DNA of 64,000 nucleotides from NCBI GenBank assembly GCA_903813345.2, contig CAIIXF020000010.1:9044349-9108348 (forward strand), in the 5' to 3' direction. The translations under genes were made by a program, and so were the position numbers. This document shows positions 11,701 through 22,426 of this stretch, one piece after another. The notes under the pieces were generated by a model. It did not search any database. It was not told where the DNA came from and was given only the letters and a program-made list of their open reading frames with translations. Position 1 is the stretch's first letter. Each line of letters starts with the position of its first letter. The DNA comes from Owenia fusiformis (lineage: Eukaryota; Annelida; Polychaeta; Sabellida; Oweniidae).

Positions 11701-13756
11701 CTTGTGAAACTGGAACAAGGATAGTCTAAGGAGGAAACTGAAACCCTTGAAATGGATGGAAAAAAGATAGTGACCACATAAATTAAGGAGGCAATGCAAT
11801 GTTTTAGCCCAACAGTGAGGTTCTGCCATCACCCTTGCTCTTATAAGAAGAAGCAGATTCAAGGATATTTCTCAATATTTTCAGTTAGACTGCTTCAATC
11901 ATGGCCTTCAAGAGAAAGAATAATACTCCTTACATTTAATTCTGATGTGGTTATCCTGGCATATATGTGATGTTAAAAACTGAAAAAGTCAATTTGGATA
12001 GCATATGGTAAGGGAGAAAACATATCAATATCTACCTGCCCATGACCAAAGTTTAATCCTCCCTCCCCATTTCTCATACAATCATTGGATGTGATGTTAC
12101 ATCTGTATTCTACTGCTATGGAAAAATGGAATAAATGGATTGAGATTTAAATGTGTCACTGAATTTTCTAATTGTTGTTAATCATTATCTCAGTAGGAAT
12201 AAAGTGAAAAACAGACTATTTCCCCATTTTGAGATCATTTATCTTGAAAATTATTGTGATAACATTTGGCATTCTTGTGCCCAATCATTGACTGTCATTA
12301 TTCACTGACAGAATCCTTGACAGAAGCAGCTCACCTTAACCCCCCATCAGGCTAAGGTTACTGGACTTACTACCCTTTGCATTCATTCGACTTTCCTTCT
12401 CAAAAGAGAGCTTCGTCTTCACTCTATCAGTTTTCAATGAATCTCTGAACTCACTGCGCTAATCAGAGTTTGTTGTCGAAATAAGGACGGCTTTCTTTAT
12501 GGTCATTTTCTCTGACGAAATCGCATCATTGATGTGCACGCATTTACCACTTGTTCCTTCAAGCTCGCTGATTGGTTGAGAATAGGTCAGCATGGTTTAT
12601 TGCAGGTTGGGTCATAAATGCTTTAAGACCCAAGCTGCCAATGGCATCGGTCATGGGGACTGCTAAACTCACTCCATCCTTTGCTTCTATATTATGGTAA
12701 TATATGATAAAATCACCCCTGACCTGTCAAAAGCTAAAAATGTCATTTTTCAAATTTCCATTATATTTTACATCTCCTAAGGAATAATATGACAAAACAA
12801 GAGTATATGACACAATTCTAAACTCATTTGAGATGCATACGTCTCATAATTAAGAAAAGTTCAAGGTTAAATAAGCCCCCCCCCAGGCCATCATAAGCTA
12901 AAATGAAAATTTCAAATTTCAAGAAATGTCCAATCATTTTCTACATCTTATTGGAGGTATTATGATTAAACAGAACTATATGCATCATCTTGAGCTAATT
13001 TGGGATACATATATTACAAACCTTGAAAGTTATTAAGGTAAAATATGGTTACCCCTGGCCCTTCAGAAGCGATGATGAATTTTTTTTTTTTTTGGAAAAG
13101 TTCCAATCATTTTTCAATCCAATTAGGAATAATATGACAAAACAAGACTCAATGCACCATTTTGAGCTCATATGAGACCCATACATTGCATATCTTAAAA
13201 ATTATTAAGGTAGAATAAGGTTACCCCTATGCCACAAGGGCTTAAAAATTCAAATTTCGATAATTTTTATTTAAAAAAATACATGAGCTACCCAAGCCAT
13301 ATTCTATATTTGTGATGAACACTTATACCCCTATTAGTATGCATTTTTCCAAGATGATCAGACATCACATTCTTGAAATACAGTACTTGATGTCCCATAT
13401 TTGACCCTTTAAAAGATGAATTCACGCTAGATAATTGGGTCAAAATGCATTTTCCACACTTAACACCACATCTACAATCAGTTTGTCTCAATTTCAAGGC
13501 TCAGAGCAATCACCAAATGAAGTCATTTAAAAAAATTTACTTCACAACCATTTTTATTTATTTTTTATAATGTACCCCCTCCCCGCCTGATAGGGGTTGG
13601 GGTCAGAGACTAAAAAATCCATGAAGACCACTCCGGATCACTTGCCCCGAAATCATTTTCCACTCAGATCAAGTGTTTCTACAACTGTGCCAAGTTTGTT
13701 GCTTTCCTGAAAAAGTCGAACTATAAAGGGCTCATTTCTGGACATCTGACTGCGCT
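8712..13756. mobile_element. Giant palindromic (foldback) element, about 5 kb
   Basis: Both ends read TAGCGCAGTCAGATGTCC inward. The left arm (8712 to about 11070) and right arm (about 13756 to 11690) can be followed as inverted copies at many points. Examples are 8820-8890 against 13560-13640, 9050-9180 against 13290-13400, 10640-10790 against 11980-12110, and 10880-11060 against 11700-11880. Outer arms carry three or four tandem subunits of about 172 bp marked by GGGGTAACC and ATTTTACC. The arms are visibly diverged (by eye, roughly a fifth to a quarter). The centre at 11080-11690 is not clearly inverted. No long ORF is present, so it is either a non-autonomous foldback transposon or an inverted duplication of a 2.1-kb sequence. 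Confidence 0.85.
9728..9964. mobile_element. MITE inserted in the left arm of the giant palindrome
   Basis: About 237 bp with ends TACACCCCCAATCTGCAAC and, inverted, TACACTACCAATCTCAAAC. The interior is rich in CAGTACTG words that can pair with one another. The matching place in the right palindrome arm (about 12720-12750) is uninterrupted, which defines the insertion and shows it happened after the palindrome formed. Confidence 0.8.
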
Positions 13757-13759
13757 AAG

Positions 13760-14660
13760 AGAGTCGAAAAGGAAGATAAGAGCCATTACTCACGATGTCT
13801 ATTAGCGTGTAGTCATCACGACTACGCGTTCAAGTTTGCCTTTAGAGCACTTCCTTTTTCATATATCATTGAAATGTGCTGTCTACATGCTTCCGAAACC
13901 AGTTTACTGTCTTCGTTTCTCAGAGAAACTGTCTTCGTTTCCTAAGCAAGGGAATTGTTTTGTAGTTATCCAAACAATTACTGTATGTGTTTCTAAGGTA
14001 TAAGTCTATTCCGAAACCGGAATCTACGCACTTCATTCGGGCCAAATGTTTATATAATTAGTTGAAAGGATGAAGGTGATAAAATCGAAAAAACAACAAA
14101 TATTATCAACCGGAAGTTCGGCCATGTTGAAACAAAGACATCATGTCTTCGTTGATCCTCGGTGTAAAGACGAGGCTGGCATTTGGAGCATGTTTTTTGA
14201 AAGGTCATAAAATCGTGACCATTTTGAACAGTCCAATGAAACGTTTAACAAGGTTTAATTGTATTAAATATGACTTAATATGACCTAATGTATTTAGAAA
14301 AATAACATTCAAACATTAACACATGGGGAGACTGTCCCTGTATATTAGAATGTAAGAAATGTCAAGAACGGCGCCTTGTGTGAATAGCAGCATTAACTAT
14401 CCAGAATATTCATAAACAATATTAGTTTTCTTATTGATTGGTTGCATAATCGGATGGATGATTTACAAGCTACAGAAACAATATATTGGAGGTTGGGATT
14501 ATCTTAAGAGCAGGGACTGGTTCCATTGCACAACGCGATTTAAATATCTGATTTGTATGTTTTATGTAATTAGGTAAGGTCATTCTAGTCTCACGTCAGT
14601 CATTGTCAACTAAAAACATAAAAGCGAATGGAAATTATTGGGCAAAGCAACCTCTCTCCA
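13760..14660. other. Intergenic, nothing recognised
   Basis: No gene or repeat end was recognised. A short local inverted repeat occurs near 13800-13830 (the CGTGTAGTCATCACGACTACG hairpin is 21 bases in all). Confidence 0.35.
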
Positions 14661-14669
14661 TACAAGTCA

Positions 14670-14933
14670 GGGGCGGATCTGGGAACCAACAAGGGGAGGG
14701 GGCAAATTTCAGGTCAGGTCAGACAAAAAAAACGTTTTTGGGCCCCTAAAACCCAAAGCGGGCCCAAATTTTGAGGCCCATTTTCTTCAAAAGGCCTGAA
14801 ATTATAAAATAAGGCCTCATAAGGCCCAGTAATGACCAAACAGGCCCACTTCTTGGGACCTTGAGGCCTTTTTTGGGCCCAATTTTTTTCTGGGCCCACC
14901 CAATGGGGGGGGGGCAGCTCCCCCAGATCCGCC
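14670..14933. mobile_element. hAT-like MITE with GGGCCC-rich interior
   Basis: The ends GGGGCGGATCTGGG and CCCAGATCCGCC form a TIR, and AGTCA flanks both sides (14665-14669 and 14934-14938) as a likely target duplication. The inside is a run of GGGCCC/AGGCCT palindromic words. The GGGGCGGATCTGG end is of a type common among hAT-like non-autonomous elements; the superfamily is inferred from the end only. Confidence 0.65.
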
Positions 14934-14939
14934 AGTCAG

Positions 14940-16130
14940 TGCAAGTGAAACATTTTTTGCACTGTCAATCTTACCGACAGCATAAGTGAATAAGTATAAA
15001 GAAACCGAAGGATTCGAGATATAATAATAATCTAAGCCGCGCCATCGATTTGATTATAAAAGAGGGTGAAATCCATTTCATAATAGTTCTCAATAGTCTG
15101 CGATATAATTATATTAAGCGCAAAATTGATAGATTCTGAAATAATACAAAGTGAACGACTTCGTGGAGTCTTGAAGTGGGATGGATTGATTTATATTTCT
15201 AAAGGACATCTTGAAAGAAAACACGCAATGCAACTTGATTCGCACATTGAAACGATGTCAATCAGAAAAATAACCCAAAGAAATCTAATCTTGTTATAAT
15301 AGAAATTGAATCTTGTGTTTCGAACTTCAACGCCAATTACACTTTGATTTATCGTTGGGTCACGAGTACTATAAAGAACACCGTATGGTATCGGTTGATT
15401 CAATCATATTCTGTTCACAGAAGTGAACAAATGCATATTGTGTTTTTGTTTATGTAATGTTATGTTGTTCTTACGTTACTCTACGTTATGACATGACATG
15501 ACATATGTTATATTATTTTTTTTCCATAAAGAAGAGTAAGAAATATAACTGAATCTCAATCCGTCCGTTTGTCATCATATCATCCATATGCTAGCACCAA
15601 ATAGTCCCAACGGGACAACAAAAATAGAACATTTAATTTGTTTCCTTTAATTCAAGATTCCCGCTGTAAATCGCCAACCTTGCGGGACATAAATAGATTA
15701 TGCTTTTAAATTGTTTTTTTTATCAAGAGGCGCTAGTAGGCTTCATTGAACTATATATTAAGGTTATTTAATAAACCATCCAGGGTTTCAGTCATGATTT
15801 CTGCTTCTGGATTGAGCTTAAAGAAGTAAATTGAATTGTGTCGAACATGCCAACATCACCAAGGGAACGTACTCCACTGTGGTCACATTGAGCCAATGGG
15901 TCAACACTGACCAGTTCACATTTCGCGATTTTAGCATCACTTAAACAATATTCAATTAGATTATAACAAACTTATTTTGTATATGTTTTGAATTTTGTCC
16001 AAAAGCTAACAATGTTCACTAGAAGTCTTGAAGGGATACTGATCAGCATGCCTCTAATGTATAATAAAGTGTATTAGTATATGAAAACAGTGCCTTGAAC
16101 AGCTTTGCAACACTTGTTCCATTTTGTTTA
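14940..16130. other. Intergenic, nothing recognised
   Basis: Downstream of the DSL gene on its strand. A GACAT microrepeat lies near 15489-15505. An AATAAA on the minus strand at 16137-16132, about 115 bases past the DSL stop codon, is a plausible poly(A) signal. Confidence 0.4.
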
Positions 16131-16249
16131 ATTTATTCTATTCACGATTCCCTCATTATCGGGACTACATGCAATATAACTTAATATAAGTTCATTTTTT
16201 AAATTAAAAAATTCAACTGTTTTTTTTCGTTGAGGTCCAGTTATACGAA

Positions 16250-19200
16250 TCAAACGTTAGATGTTCTTTGGTCGCAGTTTTTTCCCGTCCAGCCAGGTGG
16301 GCAGGTACACGAATAATCGTCTTCCAAATTGCGACACGCACCTCCATTCTGACACGGTCTATCGTTGCAGTAAAGCTTCTTACAACTGCATAGAAGACCA
16401 TCCCAATGTTGGTTGCAGCAACATCGACCCTGAAATCGTTCAATCTATTAAGAATATCTCACAAGAGGATTCGCAATGTGACATTCAACATTTTGTCGAT
16501 CTGTAAGACAAATGTTGGTACTTCGTAGTTTCAAACTACCCCCTGGGGCAAATATAATTATATGAAGCTCTCTAATTAACAGTAAATGTGTTCTTAAAGT
16601 TGTAAAGCATAGCAATCTCTAGATATCTATCGCATATACCTGGAAGCACGATCCCTGTTGGCAGAATCCTTGTATCGGACACTCTGGGTCATTTGGTTGA
16701 GGGATAGTTCTGACGGTGCAATCTCGGGATGGATCTGTCCATCCAGGTAAGCACACCTTATTGTTCCCTACACACGTGTAATGTCCGCTACAGTCATCTC
16801 GTGGGGTACAGGGTGGCTGGAGGGGCGTCTCGCAGTATCTTCCGGTCCACTGAGGAGTACAGAAACAATTGAATCTTTCCACCCCCGATGTATGACGACA
16901 GGTACCGCCATTCAAACAAGGACCGGGAGCTGGTTCACATCCGAGAATCTGAATGTGGCAGAATCGTCCTCTCCAACCAGGGTTGCATACACACGTTTTT
17001 GCCCGACAAAAGCCTACAAAATATCCAATAGTAAATACGATATTGTTAAAATAAAGGCATATCCTAAGCATAGCATAGCATAAATGAGGTGAATTATACT
17101 GTAACTTTATCAATATTGCACCAATCCTAATATTAAGAAAGTTACATCTTTCACTTTGTCTATTTGGTACCCTGTAATAATGCCACAACTGCAAATATAC
17201 GTGTATGCGTTAACAATACATTACTCACCTTCATTCTTAAACACAAATTTCAATCCAGTCTCTCTTTTTAAGGCACATTTTCTGATGTGTATGTATGTAT
17301 GTATATATTTATTGCCCTTTGTAAAAAGGAGATACATTCATGCAATTATAAAAATATGATGCAGGTTTTAAAACAAGGGAGATATTTGGCAAAATTATAA
17401 AAAACGCAGTAACTTATTTTCTCACCGTTGATACAGTCCCCGTCATCCGGGCACTCTGGGTTAGGCGTTGTATCGAGCATACAGTCTTGTTCTGGGGCTT
17501 GGAATCCATTCCTGCATATTTTGGTACCATTCACGGAACATATATACCTCTCGTTTTCTTTGCAATAAATATCACAATTCTCCCCATAGTAATTCTTTGC
17601 ACAACCCTTGGTGGAGTTCGATCCATCTACACTCTCAATAACTACACCTGCTTGTACCTAAATAAAAAAAGTTGAAACTCAAATTAACAAATAGGGATTT
17701 TAGTGTTATCATTTATCTACTAGTGTAGTTATCGGGATATGTGTTATCCTATATGTAATAAAACTATAGATATATCCGAAATCTTTAGTGTGAATTTGTT
17801 GAAACCATAATGATTTTGTCTCGTTATCAAGAGTATACAAATATTTCGTTGCGGTTTTATCTTACATCGTAATTTCAATCACCGACACCATTTTTCACAA
17901 GTCACCGTGAAATATTGGGACGTCATGCTATTCTTATACTTGTAAAACTTAATGTGACTGTCATTTACCATTTATCACTGTTCCATAACTAGTTACGTTG
18001 ACGGAACGTCAATGTAACAAAATGGTTGAACTTTCTAGATACGAGTTTTTTGTTTTCTCGATTTAAACTTACGTATAAGTCATGTTGCAAATTGTACTTT
18101 GGCACAAAGTTAGACAATACAGTCTAGCTTTTAGAAATACTCTCGGTTTGGAGTTTGATTTTTTTCATGCATTTAGACCATCGCTTTTGCTACATTGACG
18201 TAAGTCGTCAAAGTAACATACATTGGTAATATAACGGACTTTCGTCGATGTAACAAAAGCGAGGGGCTAAATATATGAATTGCAACTTCATTTACAAAAC
18301 AAATTCCAAAGATAGAAACTTAAAGCAGATATGAAATGGTATTTTTAACCTAAAGGAATCAATATAATTTTTTGATAGATGTATTTGGACATGTTTTCTC
18401 ATCAGTAGTGTGAAAACTATATCACTCTAACGATCGTTATAGCTGCTTAATAAGCAATATTCGAATTGGTTGTGACGTTATTGGCCCCCACGTGATCTCT
18501 AACTGGTCCCCACGTGGCCCGTTTTGGTCCATTAGATCATGACGTCATAATGCCAAAATGTTTTGTTATTTGTTTACATAACAATCCTATGGTTGCCGTG
18601 ACGTTGTGATTACCAAGGAACTAATAAACCAAAGCTATATTTTGTATATGACGTTACTAATCACGTGGGGGCCAATTTGATTGATCAGTTAGTTTTATTT
18701 CGTTATCTATGACCGTTAGTAGTTATCTAACATTTATTTTATAATGGCTATCGCAAGAACTCTACGTTGGGCTTACAATGGAGAAAACCGCATTTTTATA
18801 GCTGCAAGTTGAGAAAGGGTTTTTCAGTTGTCCTTTAAAACAAGACTATATTTTCAAGCTTTGTTCCGTCAAAGTAACTAGTTGTGGAACAGTGATTTAT
18901 TAAGCAGAGAAAATAATTTGCTACATTGATGACAAAATGTTTCTATTTTCCTGCTGAACATCGAGTCTCGCATCATACGAATGTAATTTTAGGCGATCTG
19001 TCTACATGGGGTGTTATGGTAAGCCAGAGACATATCTCTGGGTAAGTTTAATTCTGTAGGTTTATGGATAACAACAAAACAATATTCGTACATGTATTTT
19101 GATGAAATGGTTGTAAAATCTATCTTTACCTGAACATATTTGTGAACAGTTTTAAAATTGATTCAAATAAACACATTGATTATTTTTCGAGAGATATATA

Positions 19201-19835
19201 ATTCTTCATGGTATTAAGTGGACATTGATTGTTAAGTTGTATGTCAGAATGAAAAGTTCAATAACTTTATACAGGGCACTTTAAATATCTCAATCATCAA
19301 TGTGTGAAAAGTTAGTATTGGTTTGTAATCAGTACTTACGTTTTGTAAAATAGACACATTGTCATAATAACAATATTATGGCGTGAAAGAGATTCAATGA
19401 TGTTCAACAATCTCTACTTTTCCATTCTTCAGTTTTGCAATATTCGATTTAATCTATAAGCGGGAGATATGGCGGGCGATGGAAACATCAAGATCAGGAT
19501 ACGTGATATAACTTATATCCCTAAGCTCTACTTGGCAATTTGATAAATCATTTTGTCAGATAACATAAAAACAACTACTTTTTTCATTGTTCAATGAAAT
19601 TCAATAAAATGTGAAAAACATCACTCCACTTATGTACAAAATCTATGATTTTAGAAAGTTAAAGCCAAATGATAATCATTGTCAAAAGAAAATTATGATT
19701 ATAAGATGATGACACGCATAACATTTTTGAACAGAATGCATATTAATTGCGACTTATACTTACGTGATAGGCAAAAGCTGCGAACAGCGAAACATACAGT
19801 AACGTCCACATACTGGCGTTTCGGGTCGATATCAT
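16250..19835 (-). CDS. Secreted protein with two DSL-EGF-EGF modules (four exons, 285 residues)
   Basis: Coding exons are 19835-19764, 17657-17426, 17013-16640 and 16429-16250. All junctions have GT donors (GTAAGT, GTGAGA, GTATAT) and AG acceptors, phases agree (0, 1, 0), and an in-frame stop lies upstream of the ATG. Residues 1-27 are a signal peptide with core [17 protein letters not shown] 1 spans 43-83 with Cys43, 52, 56, 64, 72, 83 and the YYG signature at 47-49; its middle loop is shorter than usual. EGF a is 93-120 and EGF b 127-162. DSL 2 is about 162-200, with [13 protein letters not shown] at 170-182 and a CLPGW at 189-193, its first Cys being shared with EGF b. EGF c is 213-240 and EGF d 247-278. 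The protein ends seven residues later with no membrane span, so it should be secreted. The DSL domain is the Notch-binding domain of Delta and Jagged ligands, so a soluble Notch modulator is likely but unproven. DSL, EGF, EGF is duplicated in tandem. Confidence 0.85.
17976..18894. mobile_element. CACTG-ended DNA element in intron 1 of the DSL gene
   Basis: Ends read CACTGTTCCATAACTAGTTAC and, inverted, CACTGTTCCACAACTAGTTAC, followed by shared GTTGACGGA/TTTGACGGA. ATTTAT flanks both sides (17970-17975 and 18895-18900), a likely 6-bp target duplication. The TGACG...GTAACA phrase recurs inside (18190-18260). No transposase frame was seen. CACTG ends suggest the CMC/Chapaev group, but the 6-bp duplication does not settle it. 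Confidence 0.7.
19459..19545. repeat. Fragment of the 50-52 kb hairpin family
   Basis: GCGGGAGATATGGCGGG, followed by a TCAGGATACG word and ending CTCTACTTGGCA, closely follows the sequence at 50913-51017. This is a single arm of that hairpin family located upstream of the DSL gene's second exon, inside intron 1. Confidence 0.7.
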
Positions 19836-19899
19836 GTAATGACGATATAACACATCAGCTATCCTTTGTCGATTAAGTTTTTACTATTTTAAAAACCTG

Positions 19900-20590
19900 T
19901 TTTTATCAATCCACTCGACAGATAGTAGACCCACCATTAATGTAAACAAAAAGCATAAGTGGACGCTTCAGATTATGGAAGTTACGTCCGCTTTTCGTTA
20001 GTATCAAAGGCAGATCTAGGACGGGGCAATTTTAAACATCAAACTCAAGTATGGGCTAGGTCATTTTAGATTGGTTTGAAAACATTCCGCCCTGTCAGGG
20101 TTGAATTCTATGAAAATCATTAGTTAATCAATAACCATCTTTCTATCATTCTTTTCTTCAACGTATATTGTTTTGAATGCCAAATATGATGGCCACGAAG
20201 TTATGTTAAGTCTAAATTTGATGCTTACATCATATGTGCACCTTTACTGTCGAATACGCGCTGACTCACAAATAAATATTTATCACGTTGTAAATATATC
20301 CACAGTTTACCTCAGATCATCAATGCTCCAAACGGTTTATCATCTAGCCTGGAGAGACTAAAGTTTCATTTTAATTTATAATTATGGTATCAGATTTGAT
20401 TATGATTTTCGATGAGGCTTAATTAACCCTAGTGTGTACGACGTATTTTTCATAACCATGATAACACTAATGGCCAGTGTGACCCCCTGGCGTTTCAAAA
20501 CTTGAAGTTACAGTAAAAAAGAAGGTTCCATATTATAGGTCATTCAAAACTCTCGAGGAAGGTAGTAGGTCAAAGTAGGTCAAATGGGGT
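19900..20590. other. Upstream region of the DSL gene, no gene seen
   Basis: This includes the probable 5' flank of the DSL gene. A TATA box or initiator could not be assigned with confidence. No other coding pattern is visible before the transposase relic. Confidence 0.35.
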
Positions 20591-20593
20591 TTT

Positions 20594-20815
20594 TCACCCC
20601 TTGACTTCTTCCTTTGGGGTTATCCTATAACGACTACGCAACATCACCAGGAAATTTAAATGATCTAAGGGCCAGGATTGTTGCAGCAGTGAAGGATCTA
20701 AGGGACAGAGAGACATCATCAGCGATGCAATACGTGCGATGAGATCTAGGGCAGACATTTGCATTGAAAGGAATGGGGGTCATGTTGAAGGACACTGGGG
20801 TTGAAACAACTTTGA
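20594..20815 (+). pseudogene. Relic of a Tc1/mariner-type transposase C-terminus
   Basis: SPLDFFLWGY (from 20594) is the signature segment around the last catalytic acidic residue's neighbourhood in Tc1/mariner-IS630 transposases. It is followed in a second frame by NLNDLRARIVAAVKDL and in a third by RADICIERNGGHVEGHW. Order and spacing match the family C-terminus, so at least two frameshifts and one stop separate the pieces. The rest of the transposase is not seen. Confidence 0.75.
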
Positions 20816-20869
20816 ATGGTCATTAGGAAAAGGGGTGTTAAATATGATATGTGTAATAAATGATTAAAA

Positions 20870-21330
20870 GAGTAATATCCTGATGTTTGTTGTTACTTAT
20901 CACCATGTTATGATGGTGAAATTGACTTGGCTGAAAGTGTCACAAACCCATTTTGGACATGGTTACTTAAATCCCTCCTTGCTCAGTCATCTGTGGAGAC
21001 ACAATGAGACAAATCATCGTGCCTGCCAATTTTCCCTAGCATTATTCATATTTGAGCAATTTGCAATTTAATATCAGTTTCCTTTTTGAGACACTGTCAT
21101 AAGCTAATAAAACATTGGCACGCTATTTAAAATATAGTTTCCGTAATTTTTCATTCTAAGAAATTTCAAATGACTTCTGTCAGCTCGCGCGTATGCACGT
21201 GAATGTTTAACGGTTGCCATCATAACCTGGGTATCATAACTTCTTGAATGAATCAATCAATTAAGCAAGCAAGCCATTAAGAGTCAAACCGAAACCACAT
21301 CAGATTCAGTTTCTCATTTCCCTCCGAGAT
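20870..21330. other. Intergenic, nothing recognised
   Basis: Sequence between the transposase relic and the Academ-like element. No gene or repeat was recognised. Confidence 0.35.
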
Positions 21331-21335
21331 TAATA

Positions 21336-21466
21336 GCTGGATGACAAATTGAGGTTTTTTTTCATAATGCTACCCACCTAGTATAACAAGTCGTGTGTGG
21401 TATCATATTGAAGCTAAGAATATGGGCAATACAGAAATGTATGTTGTGAAATTTGGTTCCGCGACC
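21336..21466 (+). repeat. Left TIR of the Academ-like element
   Basis: Inverted match to 29784-29925. The inner edge is GGTTCCGCGACCG, and similarity decays beyond it. Confidence 0.8.
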
Positions 21467-21714
21467 GGAGGTGATTATTTTCACTAATTAATTAGTGAAC
21501 AATAATATTGAAAAAAAAATTCGATTTTCATTGTTAATGGTAAAGTACTTTAAATAACATTTTCAAGTTCTTCATGTTTATAAATTATGATGATAATACT
21601 ATAGTGAGGTTAAACAGTGCTTATTATGATCAATAATATGTAAATTAGATACACATGTTATGTAATACAAGTTGAAAATGCCTTTTTATGTATCATTTTA
21701 TTTTATACTAAAAC

Positions 21715-22200
21715 TAGTCTATACAAAATGAACAAACAGAAAAAAATCTCATTTAGCATCCAAATAAAAGAGAAGTGCTCACAAGACCTTTTTTATGAAA
21801 GTTTAAATTGATTAAAGGCTACTAATTAATTGTTTGAACCCTTACAAATATACTAATTAACTTAATATTTCATTTGATTTCTTAAACTGTTCTTATACAA
21901 AATGAACAAGACCGTTTGAGATTCTCAATTAGCATTCAAATGAAGAAGTGCTCTCAGAGGGCTTTTTCAAAGTTTGAAATAAATAAAGGAAATTAATTAA
22001 TTTGTGTAACCCTTACAAATATACTAAACAACTTATTTTTAAATCTGTTAATTTATTTTTATAAACAGAACAAGCTTTTTTGAAATATTCATTTAACATT
22101 CAAATAAAAGTATAGCACTCACAAAGTAATTTTTATAAAATTTGACACAAATAATATGAACTAATTAGTGTAACCCTTACAAATGAACTTAATAGCATCT
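21715..22200. repeat. Subterminal tandem repeat, about 170 bp x 3
   Basis: Three units begin near 21720, 21894 and 22060. Each contains TATACAAAATGAACA (or a variant), a CATTYARCATYCAAAT block, GTGCTCWCA and the phrase ACCCTTACAAATATACTAA. They lie just inside the left TIR and downstream of the transposase stop codon. Subterminal repeats of this kind often bind transposase; here that is inference. Confidence 0.8.
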
Positions 22201-22426
22201 TTATGGATTTGCTTCAGTATCCGTTGAAGTAGCCATATAATTTGTTACCTCTATTTTACTGGTCAGTAGTCAATAAAGAGTTTCTAGGGGTAACTCCAGG
22301 TACAAACATAGGTTGATACAAAACCCTTATTATCAAACCCTATGTGAAGGAAACATAATAAGTACAGCCCTTACAAAATTAATCGTATAAATTTGTTGTA
22401 TACACCACTGTTACTCATGTAAAGGT

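Noticed and set aside
14714-14899. 61-codon frame rich in GP and W
   Set aside because: It lies wholly inside the GGGCCC-rich hAT-like MITE and reflects its repeated AGGCCC words.
16213-16506. Frames on both strands over the last DSL exon
   Set aside because: They overlap the true exon 16429-16250, whose Cys spacing and splice phase are decisive.
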